From an uncultured Brachybacterium sp. (GTDB lineage Bacteria; Actinomycetota; Actinomycetes; Actinomycetales; Dermabacteraceae): DNA of 45,984 bases. The notes under the pieces were generated by a model. The model was not told the origin of the DNA. It saw only the letters and a list, made by a program, of their open reading frames with translations, and made no database searches. Shown one piece after another: positions 6,891-13,189 of this stretch. The stretch lies in assembly GCF_947500705.1 (NCBI RefSeq), contig NZ_CANMSY010000015.1, positions 1 through 45,984 of the forward strand, given 5' to 3'. How positions within the stretch are numbered: the stretch's first letter is position 1; each line of letters opens with the position of its first letter. The position numbers and the translations under genes were made by a program.

Positions 6891-6945
6891 AGGTTAGGAG
6901 CACTTTTTCGCCTGAGCTCGCGAAGGTAAAAAGTGCTTCTGACCT
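6891..6945. terminator. Bidirectional T-flanked hairpin
   Basis: The arms 6891-6908 and 6928-6945 match at 16 of 18 positions and include a perfect AGCACTTTTT/AAAAAGTGCT core, with an inner TTCGC/GCGAA stem. It lies between the minus-strand genes at 7232 and 6787 and would stop transcription from upstream. It resembles the element at 5308-5359 in layout. Confidence 0.6.
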
Positions 6946-7231
6946 GGAGTGTGGGTTGACGGACGGGGACCCCCGTGGGGTTCAATGGCAGGTCCCGTAG
7001 CAGCAGGCAACGCAACCACGCTGGAAGCCGGCCGACGTGGCGGGAGGCGGAGCGCATGCGGAGCTTCAACCGCCGCAAAACAGAGCCCGCTCCGCGGGGC
7101 CTTGGAAGACAAGAAAGCGCGGAGCGCGCGACAATCGCGAAGCGGCGCGCTCTGCTCCTTGAGAGACCTCGGCGTGAGCTTCGAGGACTCACCACACAGC
7201 CCGCGTAGCGGTCCGATTCTGTGTAGTGGAG
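6946..7231. other. 286 bases without a supported gene
   Basis: No convincing frame on either strand. The stretch has several short GC palindromes and no AT-rich tract or iterons, so I have no reason to call it an origin. It is the 3' flank of the 66-aa gene. Confidence 0.5.
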
Positions 7232-7432
7232 CTACAGGCCAGCTCTACGTTCGGCTTCCTCGGCCGCCGCCCTTAGCTCGTCCCACTCCTCGACGGTGGC
7301 CCAATCGGGTCGGTGGCCGATAGCCGGATCTCGGTCCAGCTGCGTCAGCACCAGCTCCTCGCGCAGCACCTCGCGCAGCTGCATGATCGACTCGGCTTCC
7401 GCCACCACATCACTCTCTGCTGGGTGATCCAT
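7232..7432 (-). CDS. Hypothetical 66-aa acidic helical protein
   Basis: The product (MDHPAESDVVAEAESIMQLR to AEEAERRAGL) is acidic and mostly helical. AGAGGAGAGGGCG is an excellent ribosome binding site before ATG 7432. It is the last gene of the minus-strand series that begins upstream of ssb. Function unknown. Confidence 0.6.
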   Translation of the reverse strand: MDHPAESDVVAEAESIMQLREVLREELVLTQLDRDPAIGHRPDWATVEEWDELRAAAEEAERRAGL

Positions 7433-7444
7433 CGCCCTCTCCTC

Positions 7445-7540
7445 TCAGTAGGTGCGGCCATGATGCACTGCCGGCGCCGGCACCGGCAGTGGAGTGACTA
7501 TGACTGTGGACAAACACTGGCGCAGAGCCTCTTTGCTCAT
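7445..7540 (-). CDS. 31-aa peptide translationally coupled to the gene above
   Basis: ATG overlaps the previous stop (ATGA, 7537-7540). The frame reads MSKEALRQCLSTVIVTPLPV, then a proline/alanine stretch and VHHGRTY. It could be a very small protein or a coupling ORF between the membrane peptide and the 66-aa gene. Confidence 0.4.
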   Translation of the reverse strand: MSKEALRQCLSTVIVTPLPVPAPAVHHGRTY

Positions 7541-7683
7541 CGGCTCAGGAGGAAGGTCACCGCGCCTGCGATGCACAGAGCGGCTGCGAGGAGCCCGAGC
7601 GCGCAGCAGCAGCGGCCACCTCGCTGGCCAGGTCTGTCGCTGCCGTCGAGGTAGCCCAGGACGTACCAAAGCAAATCGTTCAT
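7537..7683 (-). CDS. Small membrane protein with CCC motif (48 aa)
   Basis: ATG overlaps the nuclease stop (ATGA, 7680-7683). The product MNDLLWYVLGYLDGSDRPGQ continues RGGRCCCALGLLAAALCIAGAVTFLLSR: a polar N-terminus, a cysteine triplet at the membrane interface and one transmembrane helix. The three adjacent cysteines might be acylated. Its coupling to a secreted nuclease suggests a role at the envelope, but this is inference. Confidence 0.5.
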   Translation of the reverse strand: MNDLLWYVLGYLDGSDRPGQRGGRCCCALGLLAAALCIAGAVTFLLSR

Positions 7684-8231
7684 CGGCTCTCCCCCAGAGT
7701 TGGGCACTTCTCCCACGCACCGATGCCGGCGGTGCGTGCGGTGTTGGTGGCGGCCTCGTAATCGTCCATCCGCTCCGGGGTGGGCTCTCTCCCTGGTGCC
7801 CAGGCATAGGCATACCCTGCGGCGATGAGGGCCGCCCCGGCGTCGGTCCCGTCCTCGGTCTCCACATAGCGCAGTAGCCGGCCATAGCGGTCCTCACTGT
7901 CCGCGTGGTCGTCGCTGACCAGCTCCACGGCCGCCCCCTCGGGTAGTAGCTCCTCCAGCTGATCGGCTGCCGCTTCTCCTCCACACTGCCCGGCGTCACC
8001 ATCGTGGGCGACCTCGGGGGTGTTGATCCCCAGCAGCCGCACGCGCTGTGTCTCTCCCTCGGGGTCGGTCACGTCGATAGTGTCGCCGTCGATGACGTAG
8101 GCGACGGTGTACCCCTCGGTCGGCGTGGCTGGCTCCAGCAGGGTGATGGGGTCACACGCGGCAGTGCCCAGGACGAGCACCCCCAGCAGCACAAGCGCTG
8201 CCCAGGGTGCCCGTCGCTGGCTGCCGTTCAT
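7680..8231 (-). CDS. Thermonuclease-family (SNase-like) lipoprotein
   Basis: The 183-aa product has a signal peptide with lipobox LGTAAC (cysteine near residue 26). A staphylococcal-nuclease-like OB fold follows: VIDGDTIDV near residue 47, RVRLLGINTPE near 65, and DRYGRLLRYV near 115, holding the calcium-binding aspartates and catalytic arginine positions. It should act outside the membrane as a lipid-anchored nuclease. Homologous secreted nucleases sit in several Gram-positive conjugative operons, where DNA or wall-associated nucleic acid processing has been suggested. The ATG at 8231 overlaps the stop of a 12-codon frame. Confidence 0.85.
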   Translation of the reverse strand: MNGSQRRAPWAALVLLGVLVLGTAACDPITLLEPATPTEGYTVAYVIDGDTIDVTDPEGETQRVRLLGINTPEVAHDGDAGQCGGEAAADQLEELLPEGAAVELVSDDHADSEDRYGRLLRYVETEDGTDAGAALIAAGYAYAWAPGREPTPERMDDYEAATNTARTAGIGAWEKCPTLGESR

Positions 8232-8269
8232 CACGAGGCCAGTAGAACGATCATGAGGGGCGCGATCAT
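8231..8269 (-). CDS. 12-codon coupling ORF
   Basis: MIAPLMIVLLAS begins in an ATGA overlap with the preceding ATPase stop and ends in a TGATG overlap with the nuclease start. It fills the gap so that ribosomes could pass from gene to gene without leaving the message. It may be only a coupling device. Confidence 0.35.
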   Translation of the reverse strand: MIAPLMIVLLAS

Positions 8270-9630
8270 CGGTCAGTCGCCTCCCTCAGCGTCTGAGCGA
8301 CGGCCGCGGCCGCCTTCCGGTATGCGGCGCGCGTCGCATCAGACAGAGCCGTGGGGTCGATCCGGGCACCCTCCTTGAGCGCCGGGTCAAAGGGCACAGG
8401 CACCACTGCTGACACCTGGGGCGCCAGGTCCGCTGCGATGTCCTGCGCGACGTGCAGGTAACCGGGGTCCGCAGACTCTGCCGGCTCCAGATCGTGTAGC
8501 AGCACCACGGCGCCCCTCACGAGGTCTCGATGGCCGGTGGCGACCAGCGATCGCATCATCTTCTGTGCCACGGCCGCACTGTCCCGTCCGGCGGCCACCG
8601 GGATGACTAGCTGGTCGGTGTGATCCAGCGCCTCGGTGAAGTGAGCAGCCCTGATGTTGTTCCCGGTGTCCAGCAGGATCAGCCGGTAGAACCGAGACAG
8701 AATCTCATGCACGGCGCGGAAGTTGTCGGCGCCCACGATGTCCTGCCGGGTTGGGTCCTCGTCGCTGGCCAGCAAGTCGAAATGAGAGTCACCCTGCGGC
8801 CGCACGTAGGCGTCCAGCGCTCCCAGCCGGATGCCCTCGACGCTGCCGAATGCAGGTGCGGCCTGCTCGATCAGGTCCACCACGGTGGAGCTGTGGCGGT
8901 CCTGCATCCCTCGATCGGACAGAGTGCCCATGGTCTCGTTCGCGTCCCAAGCGACCACCGCACCGCCACGGATTGTGCCCATGGTGTGTCCGAGCATCCA
9001 TGTGCTGGTGGTCTTGCGGCTGCCGCCCTTGGGGTTGGCTACCAGGATCGTGCGGGTGCCCAAATAGTTCGTCTGGATCAGGCCGCGCTCGGCCCGCTCG
9101 GCCTCCGCTGCCTCACGGCGGCGCCGTTCGGCGCGGGTCTCCTGAGCATGCTGCTCCTGCTCACGGGCTCGACGGGCACGGATCTGCTCGCGGCGCGCCT
9201 CGAGTTCCGCGGCTCCCGGCCCCAGAGACATGCCCAGCTTGTTCAAGCCGCCGCGCCAGCTGGTCGCCGCCGGCCGCCGCTCCTCCTCAGCAAGCTCCGG
9301 GTCCAACTCCTCGGTCGGAGGCTGCGCGGCTATCGGCGCGGACTGCTCCCACGCGGGAGTGGTGATGACGGGCTGTGCCTCCGCCGGTGCGGGGGTCACG
9401 TTCCCGTCCGGGCCGGCGACCAGATCGCGTGTGCCGGCCGGCTCGGTGACCGTGAACCGAACGGGGCCACCGATCCGCTGTGCATGCTCGACCACGCGCA
9501 GCCGGGCCTGCTCGCGGCTGGTGGCCAGATCAGGGCCGGCAAGCGGCTGCGGTGCTCCGTCAATCGTCACAGCACCTCGTCCCTTGGCGTCCAGGGTGAC
9601 CGTTGCGTAAGTGGCTGTCGGTGATGTCAT
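8266..9630 (-). CDS. MinD/ParA-like ATPase with long N-terminal extension (454 aa)
   Basis: Residues 1-185 form a variable region: a beta-rich start, a proline/alanine linker, and a highly charged EAARREQIRARRAREQEQ-type coiled coil. A ParA/MinD ATPase domain follows, with deviant Walker A ANPKGGSRKTTST near residue 200, switch VAWDANETMGTLSDRG, and LILLDTGNN as Walker B near 325. The layout differs from the short ParA at 1830 and is typical of ATPases within actinobacterial transfer operons. A role in positioning the secretion machine or relaxosome is a reasonable inference. It overlaps its neighbour genes at both ends by ATGA. Confidence 0.8.
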   Translation of the reverse strand: MTSPTATYATVTLDAKGRGAVTIDGAPQPLAGPDLATSREQARLRVVEHAQRIGGPVRFTVTEPAGTRDLVAGPDGNVTPAPAEAQPVITTPAWEQSAPIAAQPPTEELDPELAEEERRPAATSWRGGLNKLGMSLGPGAAELEARREQIRARRAREQEQHAQETRAERRRREAAEAERAERGLIQTNYLGTRTILVANPKGGSRKTTSTWMLGHTMGTIRGGAVVAWDANETMGTLSDRGMQDRHSSTVVDLIEQAAPAFGSVEGIRLGALDAYVRPQGDSHFDLLASDEDPTRQDIVGADNFRAVHEILSRFYRLILLDTGNNIRAAHFTEALDHTDQLVIPVAAGRDSAAVAQKMMRSLVATGHRDLVRGAVVLLHDLEPAESADPGYLHVAQDIAADLAPQVSAVVPVPFDPALKEGARIDPTALSDATRAAYRKAAAAVAQTLREATDR

Positions 9631-9908
9631 GACGCGCTCCTCGCGCTCTGCTGGAACAGCCGCAGCAGCTCGCGGGGTTCACGCTGAGCTGCTGCTGACG
9701 GCTCCATCGGTGCGCCGTTCTCATCTGGCGCCAGCACATTGATTGCGGTGATTCCTTGGACCCGGAGCGTCAGTGTGGTGCGGTCAGGGAAGTCCTTTGT
9801 GGCGCGATACGTCATCACCCGGACCTCGGTCACATGCTCAGGATTCACCAGCACCTCCTCGCGCTCATCGAATGCGACTTCGCCCCTGGTCAAGCACATG
9901 AATGACAT
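9627..9908 (-). CDS. Hypothetical 93-aa protein
   Basis: The product MSFMCLTRGEVAFDEREEVL looks like an antiparallel beta sheet (VTEVRVMTYRATKDFPDRTT, then LTLRVQGITAINVLAP) followed by a polar helix. It is soluble. Its stop overlaps the start of the ATPase gene (ATGA), implying coordinated production. Family unknown. Confidence 0.65.
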   Translation of the reverse strand: MSFMCLTRGEVAFDEREEVLVNPEHVTEVRVMTYRATKDFPDRTTLTLRVQGITAINVLAPDENGAPMEPSAAAQREPRELLRLFQQSARSAS

Positions 9909-9917
9909 ATCTGCTCC

Positions 9918-10166
9918 TTAGTCGGTGCGTAGCGCTTCGGCCACGTCGTCGGTGATCGCGCTGCGTAGCGCGGAGTCGGTCGCTAGTCGGCTGATGAGGG
10001 CACGGACCACGGTGGCGTGTGGGACGCGGGTGACGGCGATGGCATCGGCTGCCTCGGCGCAGAACGTCGTGAGCTGCCGGTAGGTCTGGGGTTCCAGCGT
10101 GCTGGTCAGACGTACCGGCCTGGCGCGTGATGAACCGGTCCCGTCGCCGCTCTCGGTCGCGGTCAC
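9918..10166 (-). CDS. Small helical DNA-binding-like protein (82 aa)
   Basis: Starting from a GTG that overlaps the ssb stop (GTGA, 10163-10166), the protein has a short strand RPVRLTSTLEPQTYRQLTTF followed by helices to AEALRTD. The strand-helix-helix order resembles a ribbon-helix-helix fold. It could be the regulator that reads the 8-bp repeat array in front of ssb, but there is no direct evidence. Confidence 0.6.
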   Translation of the reverse strand: MTATESGDGTGSSRARPVRLTSTLEPQTYRQLTTFCAEAADAIAVTRVPHATVVRALISRLATDSALRSAITDDVAEALRTD

Positions 10167-10603
10167 GACTCCGCGCCGGCCTCGAAGATGTCCACCGGTT
10201 CGTTGTCACTGTCGGCAGCGGTCGCCGGTGCCGCGCCTTCGTGTGTCTCGTTGTCATCGAACACGCCCGCATTCTGGCCTCGGAAGCTCAGACCGATGCT
10301 GTCGGCCTGTACTTCGTGCTGCTCGCGAGGGCCATTCTCGGACTGCCACTCGGTCACGCGGTAGCGACCGGAGAACGTCACGCGCAAGTTGCCGTCCCTC
10401 GTTGCGGCCGCGACCAGGCGCTTGGCCTCGTCGCCTTTGACGGCCACGTTGTACGCGATCGAGGGTCCGTCCTCCCAGGCTCCGCTCTTGGTCTTGATGC
10501 GGTCCGACACCATCACGGTGGCGAACGTGTAGGGGCCGTTTTCTCCCTCACGCAGCTTGGGAGTCTTGGCCAGGTTTCCGACGCAGCCGCTGATGTGCCT
10601 CAT
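10163..10603 (-). CDS. ssb: Single-stranded DNA-binding protein
   Basis: The 146-aa protein has an SSB OB fold: MRHISGCVGNLAKTPKLREG, SIAYNVAVKGDEAKRLVAAA and LRVTFSGRYRVTEWQ. The C-terminal tail is acidic but ends DIFEAGAES instead of the DDDIPF-type tip of chromosomal SSB, so host replication partners may not bind it. Plasmid SSBs protect the transferred strand on entry. The start 10603 has AAGGAGGCGCC upstream; the longer frame reaching 10765 runs through the repeat array and was rejected. It is the first gene of the group running to the nuclease. Confidence 0.88.
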   Translation of the reverse strand: MRHISGCVGNLAKTPKLREGENGPYTFATVMVSDRIKTKSGAWEDGPSIAYNVAVKGDEAKRLVAAATRDGNLRVTFSGRYRVTEWQSENGPREQHEVQADSIGLSFRGQNAGVFDDNETHEGAAPATAADSDNEPVDIFEAGAES

Positions 10604-10660
10604 GGCGCCTCCTTGATCGAATGCACCCACCCCGATAGTGAAGTGGGACACCTTAAGGAT

Positions 10661-10712
10661 ATGCGCATGTGCGCATCTGCGCAATAGCGCCGATGCGCAT
10701 TCGCGCACTATA
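10661..10712 (-). promoter_or_regulatory. Six tandem 8-bp repeats (consensus NTGCGCAN) with a -10 box
   Basis: From 10661 to 10708 the sequence divides into atgcgcat, gtgcgcat, ctgcgcaa, tagcgccg, atgcgcat and tcgcgcac: six octamers, the fourth degenerate. On the minus strand TATAGT (10712-10707) lies at the upstream edge, so the repeats cover the transcription start of the ssb transcript. Phased short palindromes suggest cooperative binding of a small repressor. Confidence 0.7.
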
Positions 10713-10841
10713 AGTCTGACTGGTGCGGCGCCTACTGGGCCGATGTGTTGTTGGTGAGCACTCATGCCCTCGATGGGAGGGGAGGTGCTGCTGGAGCTTT
10801 ACCCGCGAGTATCAGGAACGCCTGCCACCGCACCCAGCGCT

Positions 10842-11105
10842 TTATTCGGTGGCAAGGCCGTTCTCGGCAGCGGCAGTTGAGTGGTCTCGACCGTAGGTGT
10901 TCAGGAGCGCGTACTCGATGATCTCCACGATGGGGGTATCCGTCTGTGCGGCCACTTCGTCCACCAGCTCGCGCACGCTCTCTTGGGTGCGGATGTAGAG
11001 GCGGCTATGGCGCTGGATGCGCTGTGATGACAGGGCTGCGAGTCCGGCCCGGGCGTCCTCCGACAGGGCGAGGCGGGGTGCGTCGCTATGGTCATCCTCA
11101 GCCAC
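10842..11105 (-). CDS. Ribbon-helix-helix-like plasmid protein (87 aa)
   Basis: From a GTG preceded by AAGGAGCG the product reads VAEDDHSDAPRLALSEDARA and has a C-terminal section RLYIRTQESVRELVDEVAAQ followed by IVEIIEYALLNTYG. A strand, then two helices, suggests an RHH fold. It ends 240 bases upstream of ssb and, with the next protein at 9918, is a candidate for the protein binding the octamer array. The start is uncertain; a frame to 11201 exists but is poorly supported. Confidence 0.6.
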   Translation of the reverse strand: MAEDDHSDAPRLALSEDARAGLAALSSQRIQRHSRLYIRTQESVRELVDEVAAQTDTPIVEIIEYALLNTYGRDHSTAAAENGLATE

Positions 11106-11189
11106 GGGGGCGCTCCTTCGTCGTAGTCGTTCGGTGGTCGGGGATTCTATCGGCGGCGCCTGATGGGGGAGTGCTGTGGTGCTGCCGCG

Positions 11190-11204
11190 GGTGCTGCGCA
11201 CCCT
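11190..11204 (-). terminator. Short hairpin after the wall hydrolase gene
   Basis: GGGTGC-TGC-GCACCC lies about 20 bases beyond the stop of the wall hydrolase gene. The stem is short, so the call is weak. Confidence 0.35.
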
Positions 11205-11223
11205 TGCCCTCGGTGGTGGTGGT

Positions 11224-12525
11224 TCAGTAGGCGATCAGGTTGGTGTCCATTCCTTTGTACTCGGGGGCGACGAGCCAGGTGCCGTACTCGTAGTGCCAGT
11301 CCTCGGGCTTGCGGCCATCCGCTCGCGCCCAGGTCGGATGCCACCAGCCGTACTGCGGCCCGTTCTGCTGGATCCAGCGCTTTTCCAGAGGCGTGCCGCG
11401 GATATCGATAGCGAGGCCGAAGCCGTGGTTGGACCAGCCCGGGGTGGCTGCCAGCCAGCCCTTGGACGCCTTGGTGTTCACCTGGTCCTGATAGGTGCGG
11501 TAGGTGGAGCTGATCGGGAGGTCGCGGCCGAACTCGGCTTTGAAGGCCTCGTTCATGGCGACGTAGGCGGCGACGGCGCGGGCCTGACCGCGGCCGTCGG
11601 GGTCCAGCGCGTTGGGGAAGCTGCACAGAGCGCTGTCGGGCACGTTGCCGTTCAGGGTGCCGGGGCCGTACTCGGAGAACACGGGGGTCTGTTCGGTGCA
11701 GCCGGCTGGCATGGGGAACTTGGGCAGCTGGTCCAGGCTGGTGGCGCCCTGGACCTCGCCGGTGCCGCCGCCGGTGCAGTCCACGGCGGTGGGGTCCTCA
11801 CCGCCGCCGTCTGAGGTCTCGGTGACGGTGGCGCCAGCCAGGTGATCCATCAGCGCCTCGGCGGTGGGAACGTGCTCGGCGTACTTCTCGGGGTGGGCGG
11901 AGACCTGGACTGTCTGGGCGGCGGTGCCGGGGTCCATGGTCTGCCAGCCGGCCACGTCGAGCAGGCCGGGGAGGTGGTAGCCGGCGGGGCCGGCGCTGCC
12001 GGCGCCGGCGTAGGTGATGTTCACGCCCTTGATGAATGCGGTGGTGGCATACACCGGATCGCTGACCTGCTCCAGCGTGCCGTACCAACCGGGCAGGGTG
12101 CGCTGCTGGAAGGGGCCGGCGTCGTTCCCGCTGCCGGTGGGCTGCGTGTTGGCGCCCAGGGTGGATTCCTGCATGGCGGTGATCAGTGCGATGAGCTGCC
12201 CCTGTCGGCCCACGCCGAGGTTCCCGGCGGTATCCAGGATGATGGCGGCCGTTTCGACCTGCTCGGCGCTGTAGTCGTTGAAGCCCTGGCCATCGGTGCC
12301 TTCGACGCGCACGCTGGGGCCGCCAGGGGTGCAGGCCACCTGGGTGGCGGCGCTGGAGCTGACGCTACCGAACAGGGCGATGCCACCGACACCGAGAGTG
12401 AGGCCGGCCAGCAGGATCGCGGCCACCAGGGCCACGGCAATCACCTTCCACGACAGGATGGTGCCGACTCCCTGCACGACGGCGCCAGCGAGCAGGGAAC
12501 CGGCGGAGCGGCGCTGCTGGTTCAC
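11224..12525 (-). CDS. Two-domain peptidoglycan hydrolase of the transfer system (lysozyme-like plus M15 VanY-like)
   Basis: The 433-aa protein has a membrane anchor near residues 20-50. A helical lysozyme/transglycosylase-like domain follows (residues about 85-210, with QLIALITAMQESTLG providing a glutamate). The C-terminal D,D-carboxypeptidase-type domain is M15B/VanY-like: SSTYRTYQDQ, then GWSNHGFGLAIDI and WHYEY, giving the His-Asp-His zinc site. Such enzymes open the cell wall for the conjugative channel. The GTG start overlaps the preceding stop (GTGA). It is the last gene of the secretion operon before the ssb group. Confidence 0.82.
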   Translation of the reverse strand: MNQQRRSAGSLLAGAVVQGVGTILSWKVIAVALVAAILLAGLTLGVGGIALFGSVSSSAATQVACTPGGPSVRVEGTDGQGFNDYSAEQVETAAIILDTAGNLGVGRQGQLIALITAMQESTLGANTQPTGSGNDAGPFQQRTLPGWYGTLEQVSDPVYATTAFIKGVNITYAGAGSAGPAGYHLPGLLDVAGWQTMDPGTAAQTVQVSAHPEKYAEHVPTAEALMDHLAGATVTETSDGGGEDPTAVDCTGGGTGEVQGATSLDQLPKFPMPAGCTEQTPVFSEYGPGTLNGNVPDSALCSFPNALDPDGRGQARAVAAYVAMNEAFKAEFGRDLPISSTYRTYQDQVNTKASKGWLAATPGWSNHGFGLAIDIRGTPLEKRWIQQNGPQYGWWHPTWARADGRKPEDWHYEYGTWLVAPEYKGMDTNLIAY

Positions 12526-13181
12526 AGCGAGCCACCGGAGGCCAGGCACTCCAGGCCGGTGAGCATCCACGTGGTGGTGGGCTCGTTCCAGGCGGCCTGT
12601 GCGCGGACGGTGACAGGGGTCTGAGCGCCGTCGGTGTCGGTGACGGTCACGGTGAGGTCCCCGCTCCAGGTCGTCCCGCTCTGGGTGGGCTCGCCGGCGG
12701 GCGTGAGGCTGTCCACGCGCAGTGGTGCGGACTGCACGGGCAGGCAAGTCAGCACCGTGATGCGGCGGAGGGTATCGGGAGCGATCTTGCCGGTGAGCTC
12801 GTCGCTCCAGGAATCATCGTCGGCGCTCTCGCGGGTAGCCCACCGGGTGATGATCTGATCCACGGCCGGCTGCGCTGCCGGTGGAGCATCAGCGGCCGGG
12901 GTGGTCTCCTCGGGCTGCGGGGCCTCGCTGTCCTCGTCCGCGGTGTTCTCCTCGGTGGGGTTGGCGACCTCTACGGGCGTGGGCGTGCGCTCTTGCGGGG
13001 TCCACAGGGTGATGGCGGTGGCCACCAGTATCACCACGATTCCCAGGGCCAGGACCACCCCGCCGATCCGCCCGCGGCCGCCCTGGGGCTGCCGGGGCGG
13101 CGTGTAGGGGCGGTGGGGCCGGCGAGGCGCTGTCTCGTCGGTCTGGTCCCACTGCTCATCGAGAAAGTCGTGCGGGGCCAT
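12522..13181 (-). CDS. Bitopic membrane protein of the transfer system (219 aa)
   Basis: A proline-rich cytoplasmic N-terminus, one transmembrane helix (GGVVLALGIVVILVATAITL, residues about 40-60), an acidic/proline spacer, then a roughly 110-residue folded outer domain containing RITVLTCLPVQSAPLRVDSL. The plan resembles VirB8/TcpC-like or NTF2-like pilot proteins, but identity is not secure. It starts nine bases after the VirB6-like gene and overlaps the hydrolase gene, so it belongs to the same complex. Confidence 0.6.
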   Translation of the reverse strand: MAPHDFLDEQWDQTDETAPRRPHRPYTPPRQPQGGRGRIGGVVLALGIVVILVATAITLWTPQERTPTPVEVANPTEENTADEDSEAPQPEETTPAADAPPAAQPAVDQIITRWATRESADDDSWSDELTGKIAPDTLRRITVLTCLPVQSAPLRVDSLTPAGEPTQSGTTWSGDLTVTVTDTDGAQTPVTVRAQAAWNEPTTTWMLTGLECLASGGSL

Positions 13182-13189
13182 GGTTCACC

